Positions 8,742 through 17,531 are shown, counted from the stretch's first letter. The stretch is DNA of 64,000 bases from Flavobacteriales bacterium (GCA_019912395.1 JAIOIH010000042.1:124001-188000), one strand, 5' to 3'. Translations and numbers: made by a program. The notes: generated by a model not told the origin, from the letters alone.

Positions 8742-8756
8742 TTAGATTGATTCTAA
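8742..8756. promoter_or_regulatory. Candidate operator TTAGA-N5-TCTAA upstream of sufC
   Basis: ttagattgattctaa is an inverted repeat with perfect five-base arms, 26 bp before the sufC ATG. It sits just downstream of the predicted transcription start, where a bound repressor would block RNA polymerase. Its shape resembles the TTAGAAT-type iron boxes I recall from Bacteroidota, so control by an iron or Fe-S sensor is plausible but unproven. Confidence 0.4.
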
Positions 8757-8771
8757 GCCTATTCCCGGCCA

Positions 8772-8779
8772 CAAAGGTA
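8772..8779 (-). promoter_or_regulatory. -7 promoter box (TACCTTTG) of the suf operon
   Basis: On the minus strand TACCTTTG matches the Bacteroidota -7 consensus exactly. The predicted start is near 8765, giving a leader of about 50 bases that contains the inverted repeat at 8742-8756. Confidence 0.55.
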
Positions 8780-8891
8780 GCCTTCACAAAGGTGGGCGGC
8801 AAGGAAATGGAAGAAGCTGATCGCCAAGGGGTAACATCAGGGAAATAAAGGACATTCCCGATCGCCGATCCCCGATGGACCGGTGCCGCGT

Positions 8892-9503
8892 TTACCAGCG
8901 ATCGCTCCCCGGAATTCCTGCTTTCCTCAGGTCGGTCTCCGTATCAATGTCGATCAATACGGGAAGAGCATGCCACGTGCGGCCCAAGCGACGCAGGTCA
9001 TCCGTGGTCTGTGCAAATACACTGTCCGAGCTCCAGGCCTTCCCGCCGAAGAGTTCCTCGCACGGCTCTCGCAACCCCAGGAGATAGTAGCCGCCGTCAT
9101 TGGCAGGGCCGATCACCGCATCGTGCTTCTCCAATGCCTCGTACGCCTCACGGAGCAGTGCGGTGCTAAGCTGCGGCAGGTCGGTACCGATGATGATGAT
9201 GGGGCCGTGGCCGCTGGAAAAGCCCGACCCGAAAGCACGCTTCATGCGATCACCGAGGTCCCCGCCTTCTTGCACGTGAACGGTATAGCCCAATTCGGCG
9301 CAAGGCTCTGGATCGGGAACATCATCGGCATACCATGCCTGCCGATCAATGCCCAAGGCCGCACCATGTTCCAAGGTGTGCTGCACCAAGTACTGGTAGA
9401 CCTCGAGCGCCCGTTCCTTCCCCATGGTGGCGGCCAAGCGCGTCTTCACCTTTCCCAGCACCGGGGCGCGCAGGAACACAAGGAGCAAGGGTTTGTCGCT
9501 CAT
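8892..9503 (-). CDS. TIGR04282/DUF2064 glycosyltransferase-like protein (arsenosugar cluster)
   Basis: 203 residues from the ATG at 9503, which overlaps the arsS stop as ATGA. It has the nucleotidyl/glycosyl-transferase A fold seen in TIGR04282: LVFLRAPVLGKVKTRLA at the start, GDRMKRAF, the IIIIGTDLPQL strand with its GTD metal-binding motif, and GPANDGGYYLLGL. In the family this protein accompanies ArsS and is thought to act on the sugar part or activation step of arsenosugar synthesis; that role comes from gene context. It is the last gene of a five-gene operon starting with an ECF sigma factor. Confidence 0.88.
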   Translation of the reverse strand: MSDKPLLLVFLRAPVLGKVKTRLAATMGKERALEVYQYLVQHTLEHGAALGIDRQAWYADDVPDPEPCAELGYTVHVQEGGDLGDRMKRAFGSGFSSGHGPIIIIGTDLPQLSTALLREAYEALEKHDAVIGPANDGGYYLLGLREPCEELFGGKAWSSDSVFAQTTDDLRRLGRTWHALPVLIDIDTETDLRKAGIPGSDRW

Positions 9504-10540
9504 GTTACCGATCCACCACAACTACTGCCCGCACCGGCGGTACATCCGTAGCAATGCCTACCGGTCACGATCACCCTGCCCGCCACGTTGGCCTGGGCCA
9601 GGTCGCGGATATGGCGTGGCATTCCGGCACTGAGCGGCAGGTCCAGCATCTGGTTGAAGTCACAATCATATATGCTTCCGTCGTGCGACACGGAGATCAT
9701 GTTGCGGCACATCAACCCGGCCACTGCGGCTGGATTGAAGGCGTTCACCAAGCGCTCCATGTATTCCGCGTAGCGCTCGGTGCGCACCAGGAATTCCAGA
9801 AAGCGGCTGATGGGCAGGTTGGTGATGGCGAACAGCTTATGGAAGTGGATCCCATGGTCCGCCATCAAACTTTTCTTGAACTGCTTTTCCAGTTCATCCT
9901 GCGATCCCGGCAGGAATGCCCCGGCCGGATTGTACACCAGGTTCAACTCCAGGTCGCTGTCGGGTAAGCCGTAGCCTGCGGCGTTCAGCATCTTCAGGGC
10001 TTCGATGGAATGCTCGAACACGCCCTTGCCGCGTTGGCGATCGGTGCGGTCGGCGGTGTAGAACGGGAGCGAGCTCACCACTTCCACACGGTGCTTTCGG
10101 TAGAATTCCGGCAGATCGTGGTACTTCTTGTTGGCCAGGATGATCGTGAGGTTGCACCGCACGATGATGTGGCATCCCCTCTCGCTCAATCGCTCCACGA
10201 ACCAACGGAATTCCGGGTGCATTTCCGGGGCACCGCCGGTGAGGTCCACGGTACCCACGGGGTGCGCGTCCAACGAGCGCAGGCAATCCTCCATCACTTC
10301 GCGGCTCATGCGCTCCTTGCGGTCAGGTCCGGCATCCACATGGCAATGCACGCAGGTCTGGTTGCACATGCGGCCGAGGTTAAGCTGCAGCACTTCCGGC
10401 TCGGAAGAGCGCAGTTCGGGCGATCCGCTCCGGGCCATCTTGTCCGAAAAGAACGGCAGTGCCGAACCCGGGTCCTCCAGCACGCGCCTTTGTTCGGAGG
10501 TCGCGCTCAACAAGGCATGTTGCGCCAAAAGGCTCTTCAT
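9500..10540 (-). CDS. arsS: Arsenosugar biosynthesis radical SAM protein ArsS
   Basis: 346 residues from the ATG at 10540, which overlaps the stop of the AhpD-like gene as ATGA; the upstream part of the open frame is a shadow of that gene. The radical SAM motif CNQTCVHC is at about residues 57-64 and is followed by DLTGGAPEMHPEFRW, as in TIGR04167. The C-terminus has further cysteines (DCDFNQML, HCYGCTAGAGSSCGG) that may bind an auxiliary cluster or substrate. In the known family ArsS adds the 5'-deoxyadenosyl group to dimethylarsenite. No arsM methyltransferase is in the window, so the arsenic substrate would have to be made elsewhere. Confidence 0.93.
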   Translation of the reverse strand: MKSLLAQHALLSATSEQRRVLEDPGSALPFFSDKMARSGSPELRSSEPEVLQLNLGRMCNQTCVHCHVDAGPDRKERMSREVMEDCLRSLDAHPVGTVDLTGGAPEMHPEFRWFVERLSERGCHIIVRCNLTIILANKKYHDLPEFYRKHRVEVVSSLPFYTADRTDRQRGKGVFEHSIEALKMLNAAGYGLPDSDLELNLVYNPAGAFLPGSQDELEKQFKKSLMADHGIHFHKLFAITNLPISRFLEFLVRTERYAEYMERLVNAFNPAAVAGLMCRNMISVSHDGSIYDCDFNQMLDLPLSAGMPRHIRDLAQANVAGRVIVTGRHCYGCTAGAGSSCGGSVT

Positions 10541-10875
10541 GCGCCGGTAAGGTCCTTTACGTGGTTCATCATCTGGGTGCCGTGCACCAGGGTCGCGCCG
10601 CCGCGGATCGCCGCAGCCACATGCACGGCCTCCATCATTTGAGCCTCGCTGCACCCCTTCTCCAATGCGTCGGTGCTATATGCATCGATGCAGTAGGGGC
10701 ATTGTACGCCATGCGCCACGGCCAATGCGATCAGTGATTTTTCCCTGGCGGTAAGGGCACCTTCCTTGAAGACCTCGCCGTACCAAGCAAAGAATTTGTC
10801 CGCCAATGGCTTTTGGAACTCGGCGATGTCACCGAATTTGCCGAGGTCCGCAGGGTCATAATATTTCTTCGCCAT
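10537..10875 (-). CDS. AhpD-like protein of the arsenosugar cluster (TIGR04169 type)
   Basis: 112 residues, a single AhpD/CMD domain. The redox motif is in VQCPYCIDAYST (CxxC at about residues 59-62), followed by the helix EAVHVAAAIRGGATLVHG. Small AhpD-like proteins are regular neighbours of arsS and may protect against, or act on, thiol-arsenic intermediates; the exact reaction is unknown. Its gene starts 12 bp after the zinc-finger gene and overlaps arsS by four bases. Confidence 0.88.
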   Translation of the reverse strand: MAKKYYDPADLGKFGDIAEFQKPLADKFFAWYGEVFKEGALTAREKSLIALAVAHGVQCPYCIDAYSTDALEKGCSEAQMMEAVHVAAAIRGGATLVHGTQMMNHVKDLTGA

Positions 10876-10887
10876 TGTTCTTGGGTC

Positions 10888-11157
10888 CTATGTGGTTCCT
10901 GTCATATCCGTGTGTACGGCATCGATGATGCGCTTTTCGAGCACCTCCGTCAGCTGGGGAACAAGTCCATCCTCCCGGTGTTCGAGGAACGCGTCAAGAA
11001 GTCCGCTCTGCCGCTGGTAAACGCCGCAACCCTGGCATATTCGGGTATGCATCCACAATTGGACCGAGGCCACCGGCGGAAGCGGGGCGAAGGATCTTCG
11101 TTCGACGAGCTCAGCGGCCTTTCGGCACGAGAGCATGAGTGCTTGCATGAGTCCCAT
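10888..11157 (-). CDS. Small zinc-finger (zf-HC2-like) protein, probable anti-sigma factor
   Basis: 89 residues. The arrangement CRKAAELVERR at residues 11-21 followed by LWMHTRICQGCGVYQRQS at about 35-52 gives the Cys...His-x3-Cys-x2-Cys pattern of the anti-sigma zinc-binding motif. There is no membrane segment, so it is a soluble member. It begins one base after the stop of the ECF sigma gene, the usual sigma/anti-sigma layout, so it probably holds the sigma factor inactive until a signal (perhaps oxidative or arsenic stress) changes its zinc site. The signal is inference. Confidence 0.75.
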   Translation of the reverse strand: MGLMQALMLSCRKAAELVERRSFAPLPPVASVQLWMHTRICQGCGVYQRQSGLLDAFLEHREDGLVPQLTEVLEKRIIDAVHTDMTGTT

Positions 11158-11158
11158 A

Positions 11159-11737
11159 TCACGGTTCAGGGTTCGAGGCCATCCGGGCGCTGATGCATTC
11201 GCGCAGCTTCACTTTGGCCCGGTGGATCTGTTGCCAGTAGTTCGTCGCGGTGATGCCAAGCTCCTGACAGATCGCCGCAGCATCCTTCTCCTTCAGGTAT
11301 TTCATCTCCACGGCAGCACGCCAATGGGGTGGTAATTTCTTCAGGCATTCCGCCAGAAAGCGTTGCAATCGCTCGACCCTTCCCTGCTCGTCCAAGTCCC
11401 ACTCCGTGGGCATGTGCTCGGCCCTCCAGCGACCGTCGGCGGTGAAGTGATCCACATCCCGTGCTTCCAACCCATGCACCACCGGGTCGCGGTAGGCCTT
11501 GCGGTAGTGGTCCGCGATCTTGTTCTTCAGGATGGAGAACAACCAGGTGCGCGGGCTGCTCTGCTGCGCGAATTTTTCACGCCCGTTCCACGCAGCGATG
11601 AAGGTGAGCTGCACCAGGTCCTCGGCAATCTCCGGCTCCTTCACGCGGGAAGCGGCGTAGCGCAACAGCTCGGAAGTGTGCGCATGCACCCACTCGTTGA
11701 AATTCCCCTTGTCCATGGCCGCCGCCGCAGTTCGCAT
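11159..11737 (-). CDS. ECF-family RNA polymerase sigma factor
   Basis: 192 residues from the ATG at 11737, which lies five bases after a TAGCTTTG box; another ATG at 11716 is possible. Region 2 is visible as YAASRVKEPEIAEDLVQLTF and SPRTWLFSILKNKIADHYRK, and region 4 as LPPHWRAAVEMKYLKEKDAAA with the helix-turn-helix ICQELGITATNYWQQIHRAK. It heads the operon zinc finger - AhpD - arsS - TIGR04282 and probably directs its transcription. Genes are packed with a one-base gap and ATGA overlaps, so the five products are likely made together. Confidence 0.9.
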   Translation of the reverse strand: MRTAAAAMDKGNFNEWVHAHTSELLRYAASRVKEPEIAEDLVQLTFIAAWNGREKFAQQSSPRTWLFSILKNKIADHYRKAYRDPVVHGLEARDVDHFTADGRWRAEHMPTEWDLDEQGRVERLQRFLAECLKKLPPHWRAAVEMKYLKEKDAAAICQELGITATNYWQQIHRAKVKLRECISARMASNPEP

Positions 11738-11742
11738 GCGGG

Positions 11743-11750
11743 CAAAGCTA
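11743..11750 (-). promoter_or_regulatory. -7 promoter box (TAGCTTTG) of the ECF sigma operon
   Basis: TAGCTTTG on the minus strand is a full match to TAnnTTTG and ends five bases before the ATG at 11737. It supports this start over the internal ATG at 11716. Confidence 0.45.
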
Positions 11751-11887
11751 TCCGGCGCTGTTTTATCCCCGTCAGGAACAAGAAGTATCCCGACCTTGTT
11801 CACGGAGTACTCTGCGATCAGCGGAACTTTGCATTTCTCTGCACCTCCGCGCCTCTGCGTGAGATCCCGAGAGACCTTGATCGAACC

Positions 11888-13108
11888 ATGAAAAGCACCA
11901 AGATCACCTTTCCCAACGCCACGGGTACCAACCTCAGCGCGCGCATCGACCTACCTGCGGACCGCAAGCCACTGCACTTCGCGCTCTTCGCGCACTGCTT
12001 CACCTGCAGCAAGGACCTCCATGCGGTGCGTAACATCAGCCGCGCACTCACCGGTGCGGGTTTCGGCGTGATGCGTTTCGACTTTACCGGTCTGGGGCAG
12101 AGCGATGGTGAATTCAGTGAGACCAACTTCAGCAGCAACGTGGCCGACCTCCACGCGGCCATGGCCTACCTCAAGGCCGAGCACATGGAACCCGCTTTGC
12201 TCATCGGGCATTCGCTTGGTGGCGCAGCGGCGATCGTGGCGAGTGCCGAGGCGGAGAACATCAGGGCCGTGGCAACTATCGGCGCACCGGGCGATGTGGG
12301 GCACATCAAGAAATTGTTCAGTGGGGACCTGGAGAAGATCAAGGCGGAAGGGCATGCCGAGGTCAACATCGGCGGAAGGCCGTTCACCATTGCGAAGAGT
12401 TTTCTGGACGACCTGGAAAAGCGTGACCTCTCGAGCATCCTCGGCGACCTGCGCAAGCCCATCCTCATCGCGCACAGCCCGCAGGACGCGGTGGTCGGCA
12501 TCGCGAACGCCGCAGCGCTGTTCACGGCCGCACGGCAGCCGAAGAGCTTTCTCAGTCTGGATGGTGCCGATCATTTGCTCACCAACAACACCGATTCGAA
12601 CTATGCCGGCAGCATGATCGCCGCATGGTCGAAACGCTACTTGCAGCATGAAAAGCCGGTACAGGAACTGCAGAGCGACATGCCGGTGGTGGTCCATATC
12701 GCGAACGAGAAATACACCACCCAGGTCCTCGCCGGTGGCCATCACCTCACGGCGGATGAACCCGAAAGCGTGGGTGGGAACAACTACGGCCCTTCACCCT
12801 ACGACCTGCTGAGCGCGGCTTTGGGCGCCTGCACCGCAATGACGCTGAAGATGTACGCCGAGCGGAAGATGTGGGATCTTCAAGAGGCCTACGTTCACCT
12901 GAAGCACGGCAAGATCCACGCGAAGGATTGCGAAAGCTGCGCGGAAGGCACCACCGGAAGGATCGATCGCTTCGAGCGCGTGGTGGAGCTGCACGGCGAC
13001 CTGGACGATGCCCAGCGCAAACGCCTGATGGAGATCGCGGACCGCTGCCCGGTTCATCGCACGTTGCACGAGACCGTTGAGGTGGTTACCCGGTTAAAGA
13101 ATGAGTGA
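11888..13108 (+). CDS. Alpha/beta hydrolase fused to an OsmC domain
   Basis: 406 residues. The first 255 form an alpha/beta hydrolase: nucleophile elbow GHSLGGAA near residue 103, a strand with AHSPQDAVV carrying the acid residue and DGADHLL with the catalytic histidine. The last 130 form an OsmC/Ohr domain with [24 protein letters not shown], which includes one conserved cysteine. This two-domain protein is a known bifunctional family, presumably combining ester or thioester hydrolysis with peroxide or redox chemistry; the true substrate is unknown. ATG 11888 is chosen because the upstream frame is antisense to the sigma gene. Short repeat words flank it on both sides (about 11833-11865 and 13117-13160). 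Confidence 0.9.
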   Translation: MKSTKITFPNATGTNLSARIDLPADRKPLHFALFAHCFTCSKDLHAVRNISRALTGAGFGVMRFDFTGLGQSDGEFSETNFSSNVADLHAAMAYLKAEHMEPALLIGHSLGGAAAIVASAEAENIRAVATIGAPGDVGHIKKLFSGDLEKIKAEGHAEVNIGGRPFTIAKSFLDDLEKRDLSSILGDLRKPILIAHSPQDAVVGIANAAALFTAARQPKSFLSLDGADHLLTNNTDSNYAGSMIAAWSKRYLQHEKPVQELQSDMPVVVHIANEKYTTQVLAGGHHLTADEPESVGGNNYGPSPYDLLSAALGACTAMTLKMYAERKMWDLQEAYVHLKHGKIHAKDCESCAEGTTGRIDRFERVVELHGDLDDAQRKRLMEIADRCPVHRTLHETVEVVTRLKNE

Positions 13109-13211
13109 TGAGTGTGAACCACAGAGGCACAGCGAAAAACAGGCGAAGCATAGCGCAGAAGGTTGGAGCATGCGAGGGTGAGTGGGTCCGATAGGTTGAC
13201 AGAAGTTCCCC

Positions 13212-13219
13212 GACCTTCG
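13212..13219 (+). promoter_or_regulatory. -7-like box (GACCTTCG) four bases before the aminotransferase gene
   Basis: GACCTTCG differs from TAnnTTTG at two positions but lies exactly four bases before ATG 13224, the same spacing as at six other genes in this window. Confidence 0.35.
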
Positions 13220-13223
13220 CAGC

Positions 13224-14291
13224 ATGGAACTGAAGAATTCTCCGGATTGGAAGGCGATCCGCTCCGAATATCCGGGACTTGGGCACGGCACGTACCTGGA
13301 CACCTCCTCCTTGGGGTTGATCGCAGGTTCCACGGAGGAAGCCGCCCAAGCCGAGCAGAAGCGCTTGATGGTCGAAGGTTCTTCACGCTATGTTCATTGG
13401 CATGTGCACGGGCGTGCCGAGGTTGGAAGAACGGTAGCGAAACACGTCGGCGGCAGTGATGCGGGCATTGTGCTGTTACAGAGCTTCACCGTCGGGATGT
13501 CCCGCTTGGCGCCGATGCTGAAGCACCGCAGGAAAGTGCTGTTGGTGGGCGGTGATTATCCCACGTTGCACGGACCGTTCAGGTGGAACGATTTTGATGT
13601 GGTGATGGTGCAGCCGAACGTTGATGGCACGATCCCGCTGGACCTACTTGCTGCCGCCATGGAACGGGAGCACCCGCTGCTCGTGGCCATCAGCCATGTG
13701 CAATGGACCACCGGCCATACCATCGACCTCCGCGCGCTCTCCGAGCTCTGCCATGCGCACGGTGCATGGTCCGTGGTGGACGCCACGCAGTCCTGGTGCA
13801 GTGCTCCCATCGACCTTCGCAACGCACCCGTGGACATCCTGGGTACCAGCGGTTACAAATGGCCCTTGGCGGGCATGGGGAACGGCTTCTTCCACCTGTC
13901 AATAACCGTTCGCGAGGAGCTTTCGGAGCGCAACGGTTATGATGCGATCGGTGCACTTTCCGAGGGTCATCTCGATCCCCTTGCACTGGCACGCTTGGGT
14001 GATGCGGTACAACGGGCCTCGGCGATGGGGTCGGAGGCCATCGCGGAACGCGTGCAGCAGCTCTTCGACCTGGCCGTGCAGCGCCTTGATAAGGCAGGCG
14101 TGCATATCCTCAACGGAAGGGATCCGGTAACGCGTGCGGGCATCCTCATGATCGAAGGTGATGAGAATCGCCTGGCCAAAATGCGGGAGGCCGGAGTTCA
14201 AGCACAATTGCGTGGCGCGGGCATCCGCATCGGAATCCACTTCTATAATGATGAGGAGGATATTGAAAAGCTGGTGAAGGCGCTGGGATGA
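13224..14291 (+). CDS. Class V aminotransferase-fold PLP enzyme
   Basis: 355 residues of the class V aminotransferase/cysteine desulfurase fold. The PLP lysine is in GTSGYKWPLAGMG near residue 212, VVDATQSW near 187 holds the PLP-ring aspartate, and SHVQWTTGHTIDL resembles SufS/NifS-type enzymes. There is no conserved desulfurase cysteine loop, so it may be a lyase, isomerase or aminotransferase. A broken copy of its C-terminal 28 codons lies at 21641-21727 beside egtD. As EgtE, the C-S lyase of ergothioneine synthesis, belongs to this fold, an ergothioneine role is possible but speculative. The gene stands alone between the OsmC fusion and the T9SS operon, with which it converges. Confidence 0.8.
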   Translation: MELKNSPDWKAIRSEYPGLGHGTYLDTSSLGLIAGSTEEAAQAEQKRLMVEGSSRYVHWHVHGRAEVGRTVAKHVGGSDAGIVLLQSFTVGMSRLAPMLKHRRKVLLVGGDYPTLHGPFRWNDFDVVMVQPNVDGTIPLDLLAAAMEREHPLLVAISHVQWTTGHTIDLRALSELCHAHGAWSVVDATQSWCSAPIDLRNAPVDILGTSGYKWPLAGMGNGFFHLSITVREELSERNGYDAIGALSEGHLDPLALARLGDAVQRASAMGSEAIAERVQQLFDLAVQRLDKAGVHILNGRDPVTRAGILMIEGDENRLAKMREAGVQAQLRGAGIRIGIHFYNDEEDIEKLVKALG

Positions 14292-14337
14292 ACCCGGAAA
14301 CGGATCACCCCTCAACCTGCAGGGAGCTTGTGCGCGG

Positions 14338-15933
14338 CTATTGCTTCACAAAGCGACCGATGACGGTGCCGGCACCGGTGCGCAACTCCAGGCAGTACAC
14401 GCCATTGGCCCAACCCTCCACGGCGATCTGCAAGGATCGCATGCCGGGTTCAACCGGCCTTTGCAGCACGATGCGCCCGGTGATATCCAGTACCTCCAGC
14501 GTGGCTCGTTCCTGCATATAGGTGGGGAGCACCACATTTACCCGGTCCGTAGCGGGTGAGGGATACGTCGAAAGTTGACCGGCACCAAGCAGTTCACCCA
14601 CGCCCGCATCCAGGTCGCTGAAAAGTTTGACCAACCAAATATCTTGGATACCCGGCGAATGCAGACCGCTGACATCACCATCAGTAGAGTACGTTTTCCC
14701 GGAGGTGAAAATTTCACCGGCGGGGTTACGGGCCACGGCATAGGCATCGTCACCGCCTGAGCCGCCAAGACATTTCTGCCAAAGCAGGTCCAAGTCCGCG
14801 TCCACCATGAGCACCCAGGCGTCCAGGCCGTTGCCACCGTGGTTGCCGCTCACATCACCATCGTTGGACTTCGTGTAACCAGCGACCACAAAGCGGCCTT
14901 GGCCGGCGACCGCTCCTGACCAAGCTTGGTCCTCGCCGGTACCGCCGAAGCAGCGCTGTTGCTGGATCGTTCCCGAACTATCCAGCAGCACCAACCAAAC
15001 ATCATAATTTCCGTGGTTCCCGCTGACATCCCCGTCGTTCGAGGCAGTGGAACCCACGACCAGGATGCTGCCGTCCGGGTTCACCAGCAAGTCCTTCGCG
15101 CTATCATCCATGTTCGGTCCGCCGCTGCCGCCCATGCGGCGGTTCCACAGCAAGTTACCTTCGGTATCGATCTTGATCACCCACACTTGGCCCGTACTGC
15201 CGGTGGTGACTTGCCCGTCCGTGGAGGCGCTCGTACCTGCGATCACATGGTCACCTTCAGGCGTGGCCTTTATTGCCCAAGCTTCATCTTGACCGGACCC
15301 CCCATAACAGTGGAGCCATTCAACAACACCGCCGCCATCCAACTTGGCAGCGAAGTAATCGGATTGGCCGTGGTTCTCCTGCCAGATGCCTTCGTTGGCG
15401 AAGGTTCCCCCTACGGCCAAGTAGCCCCCGTCCGCAGTTTCCACAGCCTGATCGATATCCGCGCCCGAACCGTCCAGATCACCGGCCAGACAGGTCTGCC
15501 ACTGCACGTTGCCAATTGAGTCCACTTTAAGTGCCCAAGCATGACTGAAAAATCCATTGCATTCAATGTCCCCGTCCGCGGACGTTGTGGAACCCAGCAT
15601 CAGGAAGCCCCCGTCCGAGGTGGCCAGCAGGCGGGTTGCCACATCGGCATCGGAGCCACCGTAACAGCGTTGCCACTGTATCTGGCCCATGGCATCGAGT
15701 TTGACCAACCAAAAATCCGGGGGGCCATGTTGGCCGGAGACATCACCATCGTAGGACGCTGTGCTCCCCAATACGGCACAACCTCCATCAGCGGTGGCTT
15801 GTACGCCCCAGCTTTCCTCATACAGGCTTCCTCCGAGGCAACGCTGCCACTCAATGGCAGGAGCTTGGGCCTGGAGCATGGTACTTGTGGCCCCGTATAG
15901 GAGGCCGATGAATAAAACACGCAAGTTGACCAT
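14338..15933 (-). CDS. T9SS-secreted repeat protein, type A sorting domain (paralogue 1)
   Basis: 531 residues with an N-terminal signal peptide ending near QAQAP. The body has about seven repeats of 50-60 residues with the recurring words WQRCLGGS / DGGFLMLGST / DGDVSGNHG / DFWLVKLD, probably beta-propeller-like blades. The C-terminal 75 residues (TYPSPATDRVNV, LEVLDITGRIVLQRPVEPG, GVYCLELRTGAG) form a T9SS type A sorting domain, so the protein should be exported to the surface or released. It follows the very similar 15938-17527 gene after four bases and ends the operon. Function beyond display or adhesion cannot be told. Confidence 0.88.
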   Translation of the reverse strand: MVNLRVLFIGLLYGATSTMLQAQAPAIEWQRCLGGSLYEESWGVQATADGGCAVLGSTASYDGDVSGQHGPPDFWLVKLDAMGQIQWQRCYGGSDADVATRLLATSDGGFLMLGSTTSADGDIECNGFFSHAWALKVDSIGNVQWQTCLAGDLDGSGADIDQAVETADGGYLAVGGTFANEGIWQENHGQSDYFAAKLDGGGVVEWLHCYGGSGQDEAWAIKATPEGDHVIAGTSASTDGQVTTGSTGQVWVIKIDTEGNLLWNRRMGGSGGPNMDDSAKDLLVNPDGSILVVGSTASNDGDVSGNHGNYDVWLVLLDSSGTIQQQRCFGGTGEDQAWSGAVAGQGRFVVAGYTKSNDGDVSGNHGGNGLDAWVLMVDADLDLLWQKCLGGSGGDDAYAVARNPAGEIFTSGKTYSTDGDVSGLHSPGIQDIWLVKLFSDLDAGVGELLGAGQLSTYPSPATDRVNVVLPTYMQERATLEVLDITGRIVLQRPVEPGMRSLQIAVEGWANGVYCLELRTGAGTVIGRFVKQ

Positions 15934-15937
15934 AGCT

Positions 15938-17527
15938 CTATCGTTTTATGAAACGTGCGCTGCGCACTTCGGCCCCTGCGTTCAGCCGCAGGCAGTATAT
16001 GCCATCGGCCCATGCTGCAACAGGTATCCGCATATCTCGAATTCCAGGCTCAACTGGCCTGTGCATGATCCTTCGACCCGTGACGTCAAACGCCTCCAGG
16101 GTTGTGGCAGCAGGCAACACTTCCGGCAGCTTGATGAAGACCTGGTCGCTGGCCGGGGAGGGATGCACGGACAATTCCATATCCCCATCCCGTAGTTCAT
16201 TCATGCCCACCTCCATATCACTGCCGAGCTTAGCCACCCAGATGTCATCATTGCCGTGGTAGCCGCTCACGTCGCCATCATTGGAGTTCGTATGTCCCGA
16301 AATGATGGTCTCACCGTATGAGGTGCGGGCCATTGCGAAAGCCGCATCGGCTCCTGAACCTCCAAGGCATTTTTGCCAAAGCAGGTCCAGGTTGGCGTCC
16401 ACCATCAACACCCATGCATCCTCGCCGCCGTGGTTACCGCTCACGTCGCCATCATCGGAATCGGTATACCCAGCGATCACATAGCGGCCCTGGCCAGTAG
16501 CTGCACCTCCCCATGCGTTATCCCATCCCGAGCCGCCAAAGCAACGCTGCTGCAGGATCGTTCCGCTGCTGTCCAACACCACCAGCCACACATCATAGCT
16601 TCCATGATTCCCGCTGATATCCCCGTCGTTCGCACCGACCGTGCCGACCATCAGGATGGAACCGTCCGGGTTCACCACCAGGTCGCGCACCTCTTGGCCC
16701 AGGTCCGGCCCATTGCTGCCCCCCATGCGGCGGTTCCACAGCAGGTTCCCCTCTGGATCGATCTTGATCACCCAGATCTGACCAATGGTGCCGGTGGTGA
16801 TCTGGCCGTCCGTGGAACCGGTGATCCCTGCGACCACAAAATTGCCGTCCGGGGTTGCCCGAACAGTGCTGGCAACATCCGATCCAGAACCACCATAGCA
16901 ATGCAGCCATTGCACCTCTCCCGACCCGTCCAGTTTCACAACGAAGAAGTCCCCTTGCCCATGGTTCTCATGCCAGACCCCTGCGTTGGCGGAGGATCCC
17001 CCTACGACCAAGTAACCACCATCCGCTGTTTCCACGGCACAGCCCACCCCCAGGTTTGAACCGCCCGGATCGCCTATCAGGCAAGTCTGCCATTGCAGAG
17101 CACCGTCTAGATCCACTTTCAATGCCCAAGCACGCAGTTGTGGAGGACCGCCGCAGGTCACATCGCCATCCAAGGAACCTGTAGTGCCCAGCAGCAGAAA
17201 ACCTCCGTCGGAGGTGGCCAGTAGGCTATTGGCCGTTTCATTTCCCGTTCCACCGTAACAGCGCTGCCACTGGAGCGAACCTGTGTCATCAAGCTTTGCC
17301 AACCAGAAATCCCTGCCGCCATGATTCTCGGATACATCCCCATCGTTGGATTCAGTTCTGCCCAAGACGGCATATCCACCATCCTGAGCAGGTTGAATGC
17401 CCCAGCTAATTTCATATTGGCTTCCCCCTAGGCAGCGCTGCCATTCCAAGCCGGGGGCTTGGGCTTGAAGCAAAGTACTTGAGGCCCCATACAGGAAGCT
17501 GAAGAATGAAATGCGCAAGCTGACCAT
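15938..17527 (-). CDS. T9SS-secreted repeat protein, type A sorting domain (paralogue 2)
   Basis: 529 residues, a tandem duplicate of the next gene (14338-15933): same length, same signal peptide region, the same series of WQRCYGG / DGGYLVVGGS / DGDVSGNHG repeats and the same sorting domain (VHPSPASDQVFIKLP, FDVTGRRIMHRPVEPG). Many stretches are identical, including LDSSGTI, VNPDGSIL and LLWNRRMGG, while loops and the C-terminus have diverged. It lies four bases after the subtilase stop and four bases before paralogue 1, so the three are certainly cotranscribed. The repeats lack catalytic motifs; a structural or binding role at the cell surface is likely. Confidence 0.88.
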   Translation of the reverse strand: MVSLRISFFSFLYGASSTLLQAQAPGLEWQRCLGGSQYEISWGIQPAQDGGYAVLGRTESNDGDVSENHGGRDFWLAKLDDTGSLQWQRCYGGTGNETANSLLATSDGGFLLLGTTGSLDGDVTCGGPPQLRAWALKVDLDGALQWQTCLIGDPGGSNLGVGCAVETADGGYLVVGGSSANAGVWHENHGQGDFFVVKLDGSGEVQWLHCYGGSGSDVASTVRATPDGNFVVAGITGSTDGQITTGTIGQIWVIKIDPEGNLLWNRRMGGSNGPDLGQEVRDLVVNPDGSILMVGTVGANDGDISGNHGSYDVWLVVLDSSGTILQQRCFGGSGWDNAWGGAATGQGRYVIAGYTDSDDGDVSGNHGGEDAWVLMVDANLDLLWQKCLGGSGADAAFAMARTSYGETIISGHTNSNDGDVSGYHGNDDIWVAKLGSDMEVGMNELRDGDMELSVHPSPASDQVFIKLPEVLPAATTLEAFDVTGRRIMHRPVEPGIRDMRIPVAAWADGIYCLRLNAGAEVRSARFIKR

Positions 17528-17531
17528 GGCC

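Noticed and set aside
11363-11887. Upstream extension of the hydrolase-OsmC frame (174 extra codons)
   Set aside because: It is antisense to the ECF sigma gene and crosses its promoter; the protein family starts at the ATG at 11888.
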